Shown here: piece by piece, positions 24,412-33,571 of the stretch
Layout of the letters: every line of letters begins with the position of its first letter
How positions within the stretch are numbered: position 1 is the first letter of the stretch
Assembly (NCBI GenBank): GCA_018262775.1
Contig: JADFDU010000006.1
Location: forward strand, 1-64,000
Direction: 5' to 3'
Length of the DNA: 64,000 nucleotides
Source: Rhodocyclaceae bacterium
GTDB taxonomy: Bacteria; Pseudomonadota; Gammaproteobacteria; Burkholderiales; Rhodocyclaceae
Made by a program: the position numbers and the translations under genes
Notes under the pieces: generated by a model
Told to the model about the DNA's origin: nothing
Databases searched by the model: none
Seen by the model: only the letters and a program-made list of their open reading frames with translations

Positions 24412-25032
24412 TTACTTCTTCTCGGGTGCAGGTTCTCCAGAGGATTCTTTCTTCTCTGCGCCACCTCTGGCGACATCGCCTCGTTCGCCGGGCTTGGGTG
24501 CCGTGAAGGCGGGAATCTGGAAGCCCGAGAACATGTTGCGCGTCTGGCTCTCGATCTGCTCCTGCATCTGCATGAACATGTTCTTCGACTGCTCCATGTA
24601 GGAACCCATCATGCTCTGCATGGCGGGCCCCTGGAAGTTGAGGAACTGCGCCCACAAATCCTTGCTTGCGGGATTGTTCTCGCCGTACATGGTCTGCGCC
24701 TGATCCTGCAACTTGGACTGCATGTCGGTGAAAGCCTTGATGTTGCCCTCAAGGTACTTGCCCATCATGCCCTGCATGGCATTGCCGTAGAAGCGGATCA
24801 TCTGCGACAGCAGATCGCTGGTGAACATCGGCATGCCGCCGGACTCTTCATCGAGAATGATCTGCAACAGGATGCTGCGCGTCAGGTCCTCGCTGCTCTT
24901 GGCATCGATGACCTGGAAGTCCTCATTCTTCAGTACCAGTTCCTTGACGTCGGCAAGGGTGATGTATGAACTGGTCCTGGTGTCGTAGAGCCGTCGGTTC
25001 GGGTACTTCTTGATCAGTCTTGATTCGGCCAT
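24412..25032 (-). CDS. phaR: polyhydroxyalkanoate synthesis repressor PhaR
   Basis: A 206-residue regulator. The N-terminal PHB/PHA accumulation DNA-binding domain has [20 protein letters not shown], followed by two PHB accumulation regulatory segments with Met-rich helices ([32 protein letters not shown]). PhaR represses phasin and pha genes and is released when it binds PHA granules. AGGAGA precedes the start at 25032, and a TATAAT-like box lies at 25059-25064 on the same strand. Confidence 0.94.
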   Translation of the reverse strand: MAESRLIKKYPNRRLYDTRTSSYITLADVKELVLKNEDFQVIDAKSSEDLTRSILLQIILDEESGGMPMFTSDLLSQMIRFYGNAMQGMMGKYLEGNIKAFTDMQSKLQDQAQTMYGENNPASKDLWAQFLNFQGPAMQSMMGSYMEQSKNMFMQMQEQIESQTRNMFSGFQIPAFTAPKPGERGDVARGGAEKKESSGEPAPEKK

Positions 25033-25101
25033 GCTGTTTCTCCTCACCACTCGCATCGATTATACGCAGAAAGCCCCACTCAACGCCGAGGCTTTCCCAT
25101 T

Positions 25102-25842
25102 TCAGTACATGTGCAAACCACCGTTGATGGACAGTGTCGATCCCGTCATATAGCCGGCATGCTCGGACGACAGATAGGCCACCAGCTTGCCGATTTCTTC
25201 CGGCTTGCCGAGTCGGCCCATCGGGATCTGCGCGACGATCTGCTCGCGCACCTCTGGCTTGATGGCCATCACCATGTCGGTGCCGACGTAACCCGGCGCG
25301 ATGGCATTGACGGTGACGCCCTTGCGCGCCACTTCCTGGGCGATGGCCTTGGTAAAGCCGAGGATGCCGGCTTTCGCGGCCGAGTAGTTGGCTTGGCCGA
25401 ATTGCCCCTTGATGCCATTCACCGAAGAGATGTTGATGACCCGGCCCCAGCCCCGCTCGGCCATGCCGGGCAACACCTGGTGGGTGACATTGAAGACGCT
25501 GTTGAGGTTCACGTCGATCACCGCAGTCCACTCCGACACCTGCATCTTGCGGAACATGTTGTCGCGCGTGATACCGGCATTGTTCACCAGCACGTCGACC
25601 GGTCCGATTTCGGACTCGATGCGCCTGACCATTTCGCTGCAGGACTCGTAATCAGACACATTGCCTTCGGCGGCGTGAAACTCGAATCCTGCCGCCTTGT
25701 TCTGCACCAGCCACTCGTCCTTCTGCAGAAAACCGGGCAGGCAATTGGCCACCACGATGAATCCATCCTCGGCCAGTGCACGGCAGATCGCCGTACCCAA
25801 TCCCCCCATGCCACCCGTAACGAGCGCTACCTTCTTCGACAT
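25102..25842 (-). CDS. phaB: acetoacetyl-CoA reductase PhaB (copy 1)
   Basis: A 246-residue SDR of the PhaB type, reducing acetoacetyl-CoA to (R)-3-hydroxybutyryl-CoA with NADPH. It shows TGGMGGLG, NNAGITRD, the catalytic SSVNG and YSAAK, and the PhaB-specific VNAIAPGYVGTDMVMAI. The ATG at 25842 is preferred; in-frame ATGs lie at 25857 and 25866. It is a tandem paralogue of the gene at 25914-26654, clearly diverged in the N-terminal half. Confidence 0.9.
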   Translation of the reverse strand: MSKKVALVTGGMGGLGTAICRALAEDGFIVVANCLPGFLQKDEWLVQNKAAGFEFHAAEGNVSDYESCSEMVRRIESEIGPVDVLVNNAGITRDNMFRKMQVSEWTAVIDVNLNSVFNVTHQVLPGMAERGWGRVINISSVNGIKGQFGQANYSAAKAGILGFTKAIAQEVARKGVTVNAIAPGYVGTDMVMAIKPEVREQIVAQIPMGRLGKPEEIGKLVAYLSSEHAGYMTGSTLSINGGLHMY

Positions 25843-25877
25843 CGTAGTACTTTCCATTAATAACAAAAATAATTGAT

Positions 25878-25905
25878 CCCGCCGCCCCGAGCCGGGGGCG
25901 GCGGG
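25878..25905 (-). terminator. GC-rich hairpin between the two phaB genes
   Basis: CCCGCCGCCCC and its near-complement pair around a short loop. On the minus strand the stem is followed by ATCAATTATTTTTG, a weak T-rich tract. It may attenuate transcription from the upstream phaB into the second copy. Confidence 0.5.
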
Positions 25906-25913
25906 CGCATTGC

Positions 25914-26654
25914 TCAGAACATGTGCTGGCCGCCGTTGATGGAGATATTGGCACCCGTGACGAAGGCCGCTTCCTCGGAAGCGAGATAGGCCACCAGGCC
26001 CGCCACTTCCTCCGGCTTACCGAGCCGCCCCTGCGGAATCTGCGGCAGTATCTTCGAATCCAGTACTTCCTGCGGGATCGCCATCACCATCTTGGTGCCG
26101 ATGTATCCCGGGCTGATGGTATTCACGGTCACGCCCTTGCGCGACACCTCCAGGGCCAGCGCCTTGGTAAAACCGTGCATGCCGGCCTTGGCGGCGGAAT
26201 AGTTGGTCTGGCCGAAGGCGCCCTTCTGGCCATTCACCGAGGAAATATTGACGACGCGGCCCCAGCCGCGATCCACCATGCCGTCCATCACCTGTTTGGT
26301 CATGTTGAAAACGCTGTCGAGGTTGGTCTTCATGACCACGTCCCAATCTCCCTTGGTCATCTTCTTGAACGTCATGTCGCGCGTGATGCCGGCATTGTTC
26401 ACCAGCACGTCGACCGGGCCGAGTTCCTTCGTCACCGTATCCACACAGGCCTTGCATGAATCGTAGTCGGCCACGTCGCAGGGATAGGCATGAAAATCGT
26501 AGCCCTGCGCCTGCATCTGCTTCAGCCAGTCCTTCGCCTTGGTATTGCTCGGGCTGTAGGTCGTTACTACCTTGTAGCCCAGTGCAGCCATCTTGATGCA
26601 GACCGCCTCGCCCAATCCGCCCATGCCTCCCGTTATCAGTGCCACTCTCGACAT
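25914..26654 (-). CDS. phaB: acetoacetyl-CoA reductase PhaB (copy 2)
   Basis: A 246-residue SDR of the PhaB family with TGGMGGLG, NNAGITRDMTFKKM, SSVNGQKG, YSAAK and VNTISPGYIGTKMVMAIPQEV. GGAGAAG lies 5 bases before the ATG at 26654; the longer frame begins with a GTG only. It stands between phaC and the other phaB, and closely resembles Cupriavidus-type PhaB, so it is the likely main reductase for poly-3-hydroxybutyrate. Confidence 0.92.
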   Translation of the reverse strand: MSRVALITGGMGGLGEAVCIKMAALGYKVVTTYSPSNTKAKDWLKQMQAQGYDFHAYPCDVADYDSCKACVDTVTKELGPVDVLVNNAGITRDMTFKKMTKGDWDVVMKTNLDSVFNMTKQVMDGMVDRGWGRVVNISSVNGQKGAFGQTNYSAAKAGMHGFTKALALEVSRKGVTVNTISPGYIGTKMVMAIPQEVLDSKILPQIPQGRLGKPEEVAGLVAYLASEEAAFVTGANISINGGQHMF

Positions 26655-26720
26655 GACCACTTCTCCTTTGTGTGCGGGGATTGTGTTTGTTTGACTCGCC
26701 GCGCTTCCCCTGTCGCGCGG

Positions 26721-28451
26721 CTAAGCTTTTTCCTTGACGTAGCGCCCCGGCGCCGCTTCCCCCGGCTTGTGGCGTTTGCTGCCGAGGGCCTTGCGCGCCG
26801 GACGTTCATCGCCCGCGAAGCGCTTGAGCCATTCTATCCAATGCGGCCACCAGCTGCCCTTGTGTTCCGCCGCGCTAGCCAGCCAGTCGTCGGCAGTGGC
26901 CGCCGGAGCATCATTGCGCCAGTGGCTGCGCTTGCCCTTGGCCGGCGGGTTGATGACGCCGGCGATGTGGCCCGAGGCGCCCATGACAAAAGTCGTCTCG
27001 CCACCAAGAATGTCGCGCGAGAGGTAGGCGCTGTGCCAGGGCACGATGTGATCCTCGCGGCTGGAATAGATATAGGCCGGCATGTCGAGGCGGCGCAGAT
27101 CAGCCGTCGTGCCACACATCGCCAGCCGATCCGGCTCTCGCAGCGCGTTTTCCAGGTAGAGGTGGCGCAGGTACCAGGCAGCGAAGGGGCCGGGCAGGTT
27201 GGTGCTGTCGGCGTTCCAGTAGAGCAGGTCGAAGGCCGGCGGCTTGCCGCCCTTGAGGTAGTTGCCGACGACATACTGCCAGATCAGATCGTTGGCGCGC
27301 AGGCTGGAAAAGGCCGAGGCCAGTTCGGCGCCGCGCAGCAGTCCGCCCTTGCCGATGGCCGCCTCGCGCGCGGCAACCGAGGCCTCATCGAGGTAATTGA
27401 CAACCTCGCCGCCGTCGGAAAAATCGAGCAGCGCGGTGAGCAGCGTGAGGCTCGTCACAGGATCTTCACCGCGTGACCTCGCTACGGCAAGCGCAGCGGA
27501 CAGGATGGTGCCGCCAACGCAAAAGCCGAGCGCGTTGATCTGATCGACAGCGGCTATCTCTCGCGTGACGTCGAGCGCCTTGAGCGCGCCCTGCTCGACG
27601 TAATCGTCCCAGCCGAGGTAGCCGAGGTCGGCCTGCGGATTGCGCCAGGAAACGAGGAACACCGTCATCCCCTGCTCCACGGCATGGCGCACGAAGGAGT
27701 TCTCCGGCTGCAGGTCGAGGATGTAGAACTTGTTGATGCACGGCGGCACGATCAGCAGTGGGCGTTCGTACACCTTCGCCGTTGCCGGCGCGTATTGGAT
27801 CAGCTGGATCAGTTCGTTCTCGAAGACCACCCGGCCCGGTGTCGTCGCCAGGTTTCGCCCCACTTCGAAGGCGGCATCATCGGTCATCGAAATGCGGCCC
27901 TTGCCGAGGTCGGCGATCAAATTCTGGATGCCTACGGTGATGCTGGCGCCCTGGGATGCCAGTGCCGTCTTGATGAATTCCGGATTGGTCGCGACGAAGT
28001 TGGAGGGCGCCATGGCATCGACGAACTGGCGCGTGAAGAACTTCAGGCGGTTGCGCACGGCCTCATCGTCCAGCGGCGCGGCCTCGACCAGCCGGGCGAG
28101 AAACTCGGCATTCAGCTGATACGCCCGGCGCACATAATCGTAGTAGGGACTCTCTGACCAGGCCGGCGAGGCGAAGCGCTTGTCGCCCAGCGGTTTGCTG
28201 GACGCGTCGTCCATTGCGGATGACACTGCGCCACCGTGCCATTGCAGCATGCTCTGCCACAGCGTGGCATGGCGCTCGGCGAATTCTTTCTGCAAGCGGG
28301 AAATGGCTTCGTTCTGCGGAAATCGGGCTGCGGCACCGGGCTGGGCATGCGACTGACCGGCCATGACATTCATGAACCCCTGCGCGAACGCTTGCCCGGC
28401 CTGAAAAAGATTCTGCAATGCAGCCGCATCGGGCTGGGGGTTACCTGACAT
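26721..28451 (-). CDS. phaC: class I poly(3-hydroxyalkanoate) synthase
   Basis: A 576-residue class I PHA synthase. The lipase-like box reads GFCVGGT with the nucleophilic Cys; the catalytic Asp lies in SREDHIVPW and the His in GASGHIAGVINPP. The N-terminal 90 residues are the variable granule-binding region. It polymerises (R)-3-hydroxyacyl-CoA on the granule surface. A good promoter lies 54 bases upstream and both phaB genes follow on the same strand. Confidence 0.95.
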   Translation of the reverse strand: MSGNPQPDAAALQNLFQAGQAFAQGFMNVMAGQSHAQPGAAARFPQNEAISRLQKEFAERHATLWQSMLQWHGGAVSSAMDDASSKPLGDKRFASPAWSESPYYDYVRRAYQLNAEFLARLVEAAPLDDEAVRNRLKFFTRQFVDAMAPSNFVATNPEFIKTALASQGASITVGIQNLIADLGKGRISMTDDAAFEVGRNLATTPGRVVFENELIQLIQYAPATAKVYERPLLIVPPCINKFYILDLQPENSFVRHAVEQGMTVFLVSWRNPQADLGYLGWDDYVEQGALKALDVTREIAAVDQINALGFCVGGTILSAALAVARSRGEDPVTSLTLLTALLDFSDGGEVVNYLDEASVAAREAAIGKGGLLRGAELASAFSSLRANDLIWQYVVGNYLKGGKPPAFDLLYWNADSTNLPGPFAAWYLRHLYLENALREPDRLAMCGTTADLRRLDMPAYIYSSREDHIVPWHSAYLSRDILGGETTFVMGASGHIAGVINPPAKGKRSHWRNDAPAATADDWLASAAEHKGSWWPHWIEWLKRFAGDERPARKALGSKRHKPGEAAPGRYVKEKA

Positions 28452-28504
28452 CCACTACTCTCCCTTTGACGGTTCCATGGCCTCAACCGTCCGCTTGATG
28501 GGGA

Positions 28505-28533
28505 ATTTTGCACCGCAACATAACCCCTGTCAA
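28505..28533 (-). promoter_or_regulatory. sigma-70-type promoter of phaC
   Basis: On the minus strand TTGACA (28533-28528), 17 bases, then CAAAAT (28510-28505). The -35 is perfect and the -10 matches four of six positions. Confidence 0.6.
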
Positions 28534-28560
28534 TGAGGTACCCGAGCGTAGAATGACCGC

Positions 28561-28779
28561 ATGTACATCGTCGCCATCGGCTGGCTCTGGGTCGTCCTCA
28601 TGATGGCGCTGACGGAAGCCAGCGTAACGGCAGGCGTGCTGACCTTCCTCTTCTATGGCCTATTCCCGCTGGCCCTGTTTCTCTGGCTATTCGGCACGCC
28701 GGCTCGACGCCGTGGACAACGACCTTCCCCCCCGCCCCTTCCCGAGGAAGGGGGTGACGGCGGGGGTGCTCAGCCGTGA
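28561..28779 (+). CDS. small two-helix membrane protein of unknown function
   Basis: A 72-residue protein with two predicted membrane helices (VAIGWLWVVLMMALTEASV and FLFYGLFPLALFLWLFG) and a Pro/Gly-rich tail. The tail is read through a family B palindromic repeat (PPPLPEEGGDGGG) and is probably not functional. The last 10 bases overlap the convergent ZIP gene. A TAGAAT box lies just upstream. Similar short membrane proteins are common in betaproteobacteria; no role is known. Confidence 0.6.
   Translation: MYIVAIGWLWVVLMMALTEASVTAGVLTFLFYGLFPLALFLWLFGTPARRRGQRPSPPPLPEEGGDGGGAQP
28735..28753. repeat. palindromic repeat, family B, in the tail of a small gene
   Basis: CCCCTTCC-CGA-GGAAGGGG hairpin, the same type as at 11215-11235, within the last codons of the small membrane protein and before the convergent ZIP stop codon. 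Confidence 0.7.
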
Positions 28780-29546
28780 TGCTCGACGAGGAAGCGCGCC
28801 AGCGCGATCGAGGCGATGCCGGCCGCGATGAGTAGCACCTGCTGCAGCGTGGCGTGCAGTTCGGTGCGCTTGTGCAAACCGGGAATGAGGTCGGCCACGG
28901 CAACATAGATCATGCTCGCCGCGGCCAGTCCCAGGAACACCGGCACCATGCCCTGCACCGCCGACAGGGCGGAGTAGGCAAGCAGGCCGCCTACCAGCGT
29001 GGCGAGGCTGGAGAGCAGGTTGTAGGCCAGCGCCTTCATGCGCGAATAACCCGAATGCAGCAGGATGAGGAAGTCGCCGACCTCCTGCGGAATCTCATGG
29101 GCGATGATGGCCAGGGCGGTGACGATGCCGAGGCGCACGTCCTGCATGAAGGCGGCAGCAATCAGCACGCCGTCGACGAAGTTGTGGAACGTATCTCCCA
29201 CGAGAATGAGCAGCCCGCTACGGCCATGGTCTTCCATTGCGGTATGCGCCTCGTGGCCTTCACAGTGGTCGTCGTGGCAATGGCGCCACAGCACCAGTTT
29301 CTCCAGCACAAAGAACCCCAGAATTCCGGCCAGGACGATGGCAGTCGCCTTGCCGGGATCGTCCTGCGCTTCGATGGCATGCGGCAGCACTTCGAGGAAG
29401 GCCGCGCCAAGGAGCGCGCCGATGGCATAGCTGATGAGGTGCGGCACCCAACTACCGCGTGCCGTCAGGGCGAAGAGCGCGGCAGCGAACACCGACAGCG
29501 CGCCGCCGGCGATGGAGGCAACGAGTATCCAGGCGAGAACGGACAT
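28770..29546 (-). CDS. ZIP-family divalent metal transporter
   Basis: A 258-residue membrane protein with about eight helices. Between helices 3 and 4 is a His-rich loop (WRHCHDDHCEGHEAH). The metal-path motifs HNFVDGVLIAAAF and HEIPQEVGDFLILLHSG are typical of ZIP carriers of Zn, Fe or Mn into the cytoplasm. A TATAAT box on the minus strand at 29573-29578 may be its own -10. It sits downstream of an EamA transporter but is probably transcribed separately. Confidence 0.9.
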   Translation of the reverse strand: MSVLAWILVASIAGGALSVFAAALFALTARGSWVPHLISYAIGALLGAAFLEVLPHAIEAQDDPGKATAIVLAGILGFFVLEKLVLWRHCHDDHCEGHEAHTAMEDHGRSGLLILVGDTFHNFVDGVLIAAAFMQDVRLGIVTALAIIAHEIPQEVGDFLILLHSGYSRMKALAYNLLSSLATLVGGLLAYSALSAVQGMVPVFLGLAAASMIYVAVADLIPGLHKRTELHATLQQVLLIAAGIASIALARFLVEHHG

Positions 29547-29587
29547 GGCGGGATCCGAAACGAGAAGCGCGGATTATACGCGCCGGC

Positions 29588-30490
29588 TCATGCCGGTTTC
29601 GGCGGCCGGTTGACCAGCCAGATGCCTGCTACCACCAGCGCCAGCGCGATGGCCAGCGCGGCGGTCACCTTTTCCGACAGCAGCAGCGCGCCGGCCAGCA
29701 CGCCGAACAGCGGCGTCAGGAAGGAAAACGCGGCAAGTCGGCCGGCAGGGTAATGCACCACCAGCCAGAACCAAGTCAGGTAGCTAGCGAAAGCCACCAG
29801 CACGGTCTGATAGGCAAGGCTGAGCAGCACCAGGGGCGTGAGGGTGATCACACCCGGCTCACCCAAGGCGATGGAAACACAAGGCAGCACCAGCGCCGAG
29901 GCTGCCAGCTGGTAAAACAGCGTCTTGGCGGGACTGACTTTTGCCAGGCGACCACCCTTGATCACCAGCGTGGTGGCCGCCCACAGCACGGCGGCGAGAA
30001 ACAGCATGGCATCGCCGATGAGCTGGCTGCGCGTCGGCATGCCGAGCGATTCAGCGAACACCGACACCACACCGGCGAAGGCGAAGGCCAGACCCAGCCA
30101 TTGCATCGGTCGCAGCTTTTCCCCCGACAGGAACCCGTGTGCGCCGAGCGCGACGATGAAGGGCGCCGTATACAGGAACACCACGCCACGCGAAGCGGTG
30201 GTGTAGCTCAAGCCCCAATAGATGAAGGCAAACTCGCCGGCGAAGAGCACGCCGACGAGCAGGCCGGCACCGAGCGAGCCGTCGCGGTCGAAGAGACGGA
30301 TGCCCTTGCGCGCTGCCCAGGCCCAGACCAGAAACACCGCGCCAATGGAGCGCAAGCCGCCCTGCCACATCGGCGAGATGCCCTCGTTCGCCACCTTGAT
30401 GGCCACCTGCTGCAGGCCCCAGGCGGCGCACAGCAGGATCATCAGCGCCATGGCGGTGCCATCGAGATGCGTTTTTCGTTCTTCCATCAT
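29588..30490 (-). CDS. EamA/DMT-family transporter
   Basis: A 300-residue protein with ten predicted helices arranged as two EamA repeats (ILLCAAWGLQQVAIKVANEG at the start, GDAMLFLAAVLWAATTLVIK at the start of the second). It belongs to the drug/metabolite transporter superfamily; substrate unknown. Its start overlaps the stop of pgeF by 4 bases, so it is the third gene of an rluD-pgeF-transporter operon. Confidence 0.88.
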   Translation of the reverse strand: MMEERKTHLDGTAMALMILLCAAWGLQQVAIKVANEGISPMWQGGLRSIGAVFLVWAWAARKGIRLFDRDGSLGAGLLVGVLFAGEFAFIYWGLSYTTASRGVVFLYTAPFIVALGAHGFLSGEKLRPMQWLGLAFAFAGVVSVFAESLGMPTRSQLIGDAMLFLAAVLWAATTLVIKGGRLAKVSPAKTLFYQLAASALVLPCVSIALGEPGVITLTPLVLLSLAYQTVLVAFASYLTWFWLVVHYPAGRLAAFSFLTPLFGVLAGALLLSEKVTAALAIALALVVAGIWLVNRPPKPA

Positions 30491-31224
30491 TCCATCCAGA
30501 TGAGTGAGGCCATGCGGCCTGTGGCTTTGTCACGGCGGTAAGAAAAGAAATGAGTCGCTTCGCGGAAGGTGCAGCGGCCACCGCCGCAGACATGGGTCAC
30601 GCCCAGTGCGTTCAGGCGCTGCGTCGCCAGCAAGTAGAGATCGGCCAGCCATTTCCCGTTGGCTTTCGGCGCAAACGCGGCCGCCGCATCGGGCGCATGC
30701 GCGACGAAGACCTCGCGCACCTCGGTTCCGACTTCAAAGGCCTGCGGGCCGATGGCCGGGCCAAGATAGGCCCGCAGGCCTGCGGGTGCCACCTGCATCG
30801 CCCGCACCGTCGCCTCGATGACGCCGCCGGCGAGGCCGCGCCAGCCGGCATGGGCAGCGGCAACCGTAGTGCCGTCAGCGTCGCACAGCAGCAGCGGCAG
30901 GCAGTCCGCGGTGAGCACCGCGCACACGATGCCCGGTGCGTTCGCCACGGCCGCATCGGCTTCGGCGCCAGGGGAAACCGCCACCGCGTTGGCGACATGC
31001 GCACCATGCACCTGGGTGAGCCAACAGGGCTCTGCCGGCAGTCGCGCGCCCATGTCAGCGATGAGGCGGCGACGGTTCTCGGCCACCGCCGCCGCCTCAT
31101 CGCCGACGTGCGTGGCGAGGTTCAGCGAGGCGTAAGCGCCGGCGCTGACGCCGCCGGCGCGCGTCGTCACGAGCGCATGCACGCCGGGCGGTGCCGGCCA
31201 GTCGGGAACGATCCACTCGCTCAC
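30487..31224 (-). CDS. pgeF: PgeF/YfiH purine nucleoside phosphorylase-laccase domain protein
   Basis: A 245-residue YfiH/DUF152 protein. Zn-ligand motifs are QVHGAHV, TADCLPLLL and AHAGWRGLAGGV, with RCTFREATHFFSYRRD near the end. The family includes PgeF, a peptidoglycan-editing factor, and also shows adenosine deaminase/phosphorylase activity. Translation begins at a GTG overlapping the rluD stop (GTGA). The rluD-pgeF pairing is conserved in proteobacteria. Confidence 0.92.
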   Translation of the reverse strand: MSEWIVPDWPAPPGVHALVTTRAGGVSAGAYASLNLATHVGDEAAAVAENRRRLIADMGARLPAEPCWLTQVHGAHVANAVAVSPGAEADAAVANAPGIVCAVLTADCLPLLLCDADGTTVAAAHAGWRGLAGGVIEATVRAMQVAPAGLRAYLGPAIGPQAFEVGTEVREVFVAHAPDAAAAFAPKANGKWLADLYLLATQRLNALGVTHVCGGGRCTFREATHFFSYRRDKATGRMASLIWME

Positions 31225-32132
31225 GCTGCCGCGCTCCGCAGTTGCGCCAGCAATTGCGCGAAGTCGTCCGGCAACGGCGCCTCCCAGCCCATCTCGGCGC
31301 GTGTCGCCGGATGCACCAGTGCCAGGCGCCAGGCATGCAGCGCCTGGCGCGCGAACACCGGCAGCGCCTGCACGGCGCGGCGCGGCCCGTAGACCGGGTC
31401 GCCGACGAGCGCATGGCCGATGCTGGCCAGATGCACGCGAATCTGGTGCGTACGCCCCGTCTCCAGCGCGCATTCGAGCAGGGTGGCCCGCGCGAAGCGC
31501 TCCAGCACGTGATAGTACGTTCGTGCCGATCGGCCGCCGCCGACCACGGCCATCTTCGTGCGCTGCACGGGGTGGCGGCCGATCGGCGCATCGACGACGC
31601 CATCGCTCGCAACGTTGCCGTGCGTCAGCGCCAGGTAGTGGCGTTTCACTGTGCGCGCCTGCAACTGGCGCACGAGATCGGTCTGCGCCTCGAGCGTCCT
31701 GGCGACGACGAGCAGGCCGCTGGTGTCCTTGTCGAGGCGATGCACGATGCCGGCGCGCGGGATGCCGGCGAGTTGCGGTGCATGGTGCAGGAGCGCGTTG
31801 AGCAGCGTGCCCTGCCAGTTGCCGCTGCCCGGATGCACCACCAGTCCGGCAGGTTTGTTGATGACGAGGATGGCCTCGTCATCATGCACGATCGTCAGCG
31901 GAATGTCCTCCGCTGCCTGCGCGGCAACATCCGCCAGCGGCGGCACGTCGAGCGCGATGCGCTCTCCGCCCCAGACCTTGCGCTTGGGATCCGCCGGCGT
32001 GTCGCCGACACTGACTTTCCCCTGTTTCATCCAGGCGGCGAGGCGGCTGCGCGAATGCTCAGGCAGCAGCCGCGCCAGCGCCTGGTCCAGGCGCATGCCG
32101 GCGCAGTCCGCGGGAATTTCCACGATACGCAC
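31221..32132 (-). CDS. rluD: 23S rRNA pseudouridine synthase RluD
   Basis: About 303 residues from a GTG at 32132. An S4-like domain (MRLDQALARLLPEHSRSRLAAW) is followed by the catalytic domain with the active-site motif RAGIVHRLDKDTSGLLVVA and later RTHQIRVHLASIGHALVGDPVY. It modifies helix 69 of 23S rRNA. The frame is open to 32288, but the extension runs into the bamD promoter and coding region; the GTG leaves 12 residues before the S4 motif, as in E. coli RluD. The exact start is uncertain. Confidence 0.9.
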   Translation of the reverse strand: MRIVEIPADCAGMRLDQALARLLPEHSRSRLAAWMKQGKVSVGDTPADPKRKVWGGERIALDVPPLADVAAQAAEDIPLTIVHDDEAILVINKPAGLVVHPGSGNWQGTLLNALLHHAPQLAGIPRAGIVHRLDKDTSGLLVVARTLEAQTDLVRQLQARTVKRHYLALTHGNVASDGVVDAPIGRHPVQRTKMAVVGGGRSARTYYHVLERFARATLLECALETGRTHQIRVHLASIGHALVGDPVYGPRRAVQALPVFARQALHAWRLALVHPATRAEMGWEAPLPDDFAQLLAQLRSAAA

Positions 32133-32155
32133 CGAGGGTGGCGGGGCAATTACGC

Positions 32156-32161
32156 TATAAT
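32156..32161 (+). promoter_or_regulatory. -10 box of the bamD promoter
   Basis: A perfect TATAAT lies 30 bases before the bamD ATG in the rluD-bamD divergent region. No good -35 is seen at the right distance. GAGG near 32180 is the likely ribosome site. Confidence 0.5.
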
Positions 32162-32190
32162 CGGCGCGGTTCGAACTCGAGGTTTTCACG

Positions 32191-32979
32191 ATGCGTAGTC
32201 TAGCTTTAATTCTTGCCCTCCTGCTCGGCGTCGGCGGTTGCGGGCTGTTGCCGGAACTGAAGGACGAGACCGCAGGCTGGTCGGCCAACCGGCTCTACTC
32301 GGCCGCCAAGGAAGCCATGGGCGACGGCTCCTACGACAAGGCCGTCAAGTATTTCGAGATCCTCGAGTCACGCTATCCCTACGGCCGTTTCGCGCAGCAG
32401 GCGCAGATCGAAATTGCCTACGCCTACTACAAGGCCAACGAACCCGCCTCGGCCATCGCCGCCTGCGACCGCTTCGTCAAGCTGCACCCGAACCACCCCA
32501 ACGTCGACTACGTCTACTACCTGAAGGGGCTGGTGAACTTCAACGAAGACCTCGGCATCATGGGCTACATCAGCATGCAGGACCAGTCCGAGCGCGATCC
32601 CAAGGCGGCGCGCGAGGCCTTCGCCGCCTTCAAGGAACTGGTGGACAAATTTCCTGCCAGCAAATATGCCGCCGATGCTGCAGCGCGCATGAAGTACCTG
32701 GTGAACACGCTGGCTTCGAACGAAGTGCATGTTGCGAACTACTACCTGAGGCGCGGCGCCTACGTGGCCGCCGCCAACCGCGCACAGTTCGCCGTCAAGA
32801 CCTACCTCGATGCACCGGCCAACGAGGAAGCGCTGTTCATCCTCGTCAAGTCCTACGACGCCCTCGGCCTGAACGACCTGCGCGACGACGCCGAGCGCGT
32901 CATGCGCACCAACTTCCCCAACAGCGAGTATTACAAGCGTGGGCTAGACCGCCAGGAGCCCTGGTGGCGGCTCTGGTAA
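32191..32979 (+). CDS. bamD: outer-membrane assembly lipoprotein BamD
   Basis: A 262-residue lipoprotein. The signal peptide MRSLALILALLLGVGGCG carries the lipobox (Cys about 17). Five TPR units follow, with the conserved LYSAAKEAMGDGSYDKAVKY, ESRYPYGRFAQQAQIEIAYAY and NHPNVDYVYYLKGL. BamD bridges BamA and BamC in the beta-barrel insertion machine. Divergent rluD upstream is the common arrangement. Confidence 0.96.
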   Translation: MRSLALILALLLGVGGCGLLPELKDETAGWSANRLYSAAKEAMGDGSYDKAVKYFEILESRYPYGRFAQQAQIEIAYAYYKANEPASAIAACDRFVKLHPNHPNVDYVYYLKGLVNFNEDLGIMGYISMQDQSERDPKAAREAFAAFKELVDKFPASKYAADAAARMKYLVNTLASNEVHVANYYLRRGAYVAAANRAQFAVKTYLDAPANEEALFILVKSYDALGLNDLRDDAERVMRTNFPNSEYYKRGLDRQEPWWRLW

Positions 32980-33020
32980 CAAAGTAGCCCAGGATCAGGC
33001 CAGTCTTCGGGCCGGTCCGC

Positions 33021-33455
33021 CTAGCGGGCCATGGCAATCATCACGCTGCAGGGCGCATCCTCGATGAGCGAGGCGCCCACCGAGCCCTTCCACCAGCGCG
33101 ACATGAAAAAGCCGTGCTTGCGATGGCCGACGACGATGAGGTCAATGCCCAGTTCGCCGGCGATGCGGCAGATCTCGTCCACCGGCTCGCCGGTGACTAC
33201 ATGACCCTCCGCCTTGACGCCGCGCTCGGCAAGCAGCTTGAGGCCCTCGTCGAGGATGTCCTTGTAGCGCCGGTTTTCGTCATCTTGCAGGGTGTCGGGG
33301 ACGAAGCCTTCCGTCAGGTAGAGCCCGGCAATCAGCGGCGCCACCGCCAGCAGGTGGATCTCGGCATGCAGGAAATTATTGATGTCGGCGCACTCGAGCA
33401 GCGCCGTGCGCCCACTTTGCGAACCGTCATAGGCCAGCAGCACCTTGTTGTACAT
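33021..33455 (-). CDS. universal stress protein UspA family
   Basis: A 144-residue Usp domain: MYNKVLLAYDGSQSGRTALL at the start and the ATP-binding end motif DLIVVGHRKHGFF...GSVGASLIEDAPCSVMI. In ATP-binding Usps the loop reads G2xG9xG(S/T); here MSRWWKGSVG partly conforms. GGAGGTG lies 5 bases upstream of the start. It is convergent with bamD, with only 41 bases between. Confidence 0.9.
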   Translation of the reverse strand: MYNKVLLAYDGSQSGRTALLECADINNFLHAEIHLLAVAPLIAGLYLTEGFVPDTLQDDENRRYKDILDEGLKLLAERGVKAEGHVVTGEPVDEICRIAGELGIDLIVVGHRKHGFFMSRWWKGSVGASLIEDAPCSVMIAMAR

Positions 33456-33571
33456 GTCGCACCTCCACCGTGTCATCGTTATGGCCCGATGGTAATGGAA
33501 GCGGCACGGCGGTTCAATCAGCACGATTGGCACGGTTGCTATACTTTTGCGTTTCCGGCTCACGTTCAAAC

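Noticed and set aside
24359-24655. N-terminal extension of rimO into phaR
   Set aside because: RimO homologues start close to the conserved GFVSLGCPK segment; the extension is antisense-free overlap with phaR in another frame and has no conserved residues.
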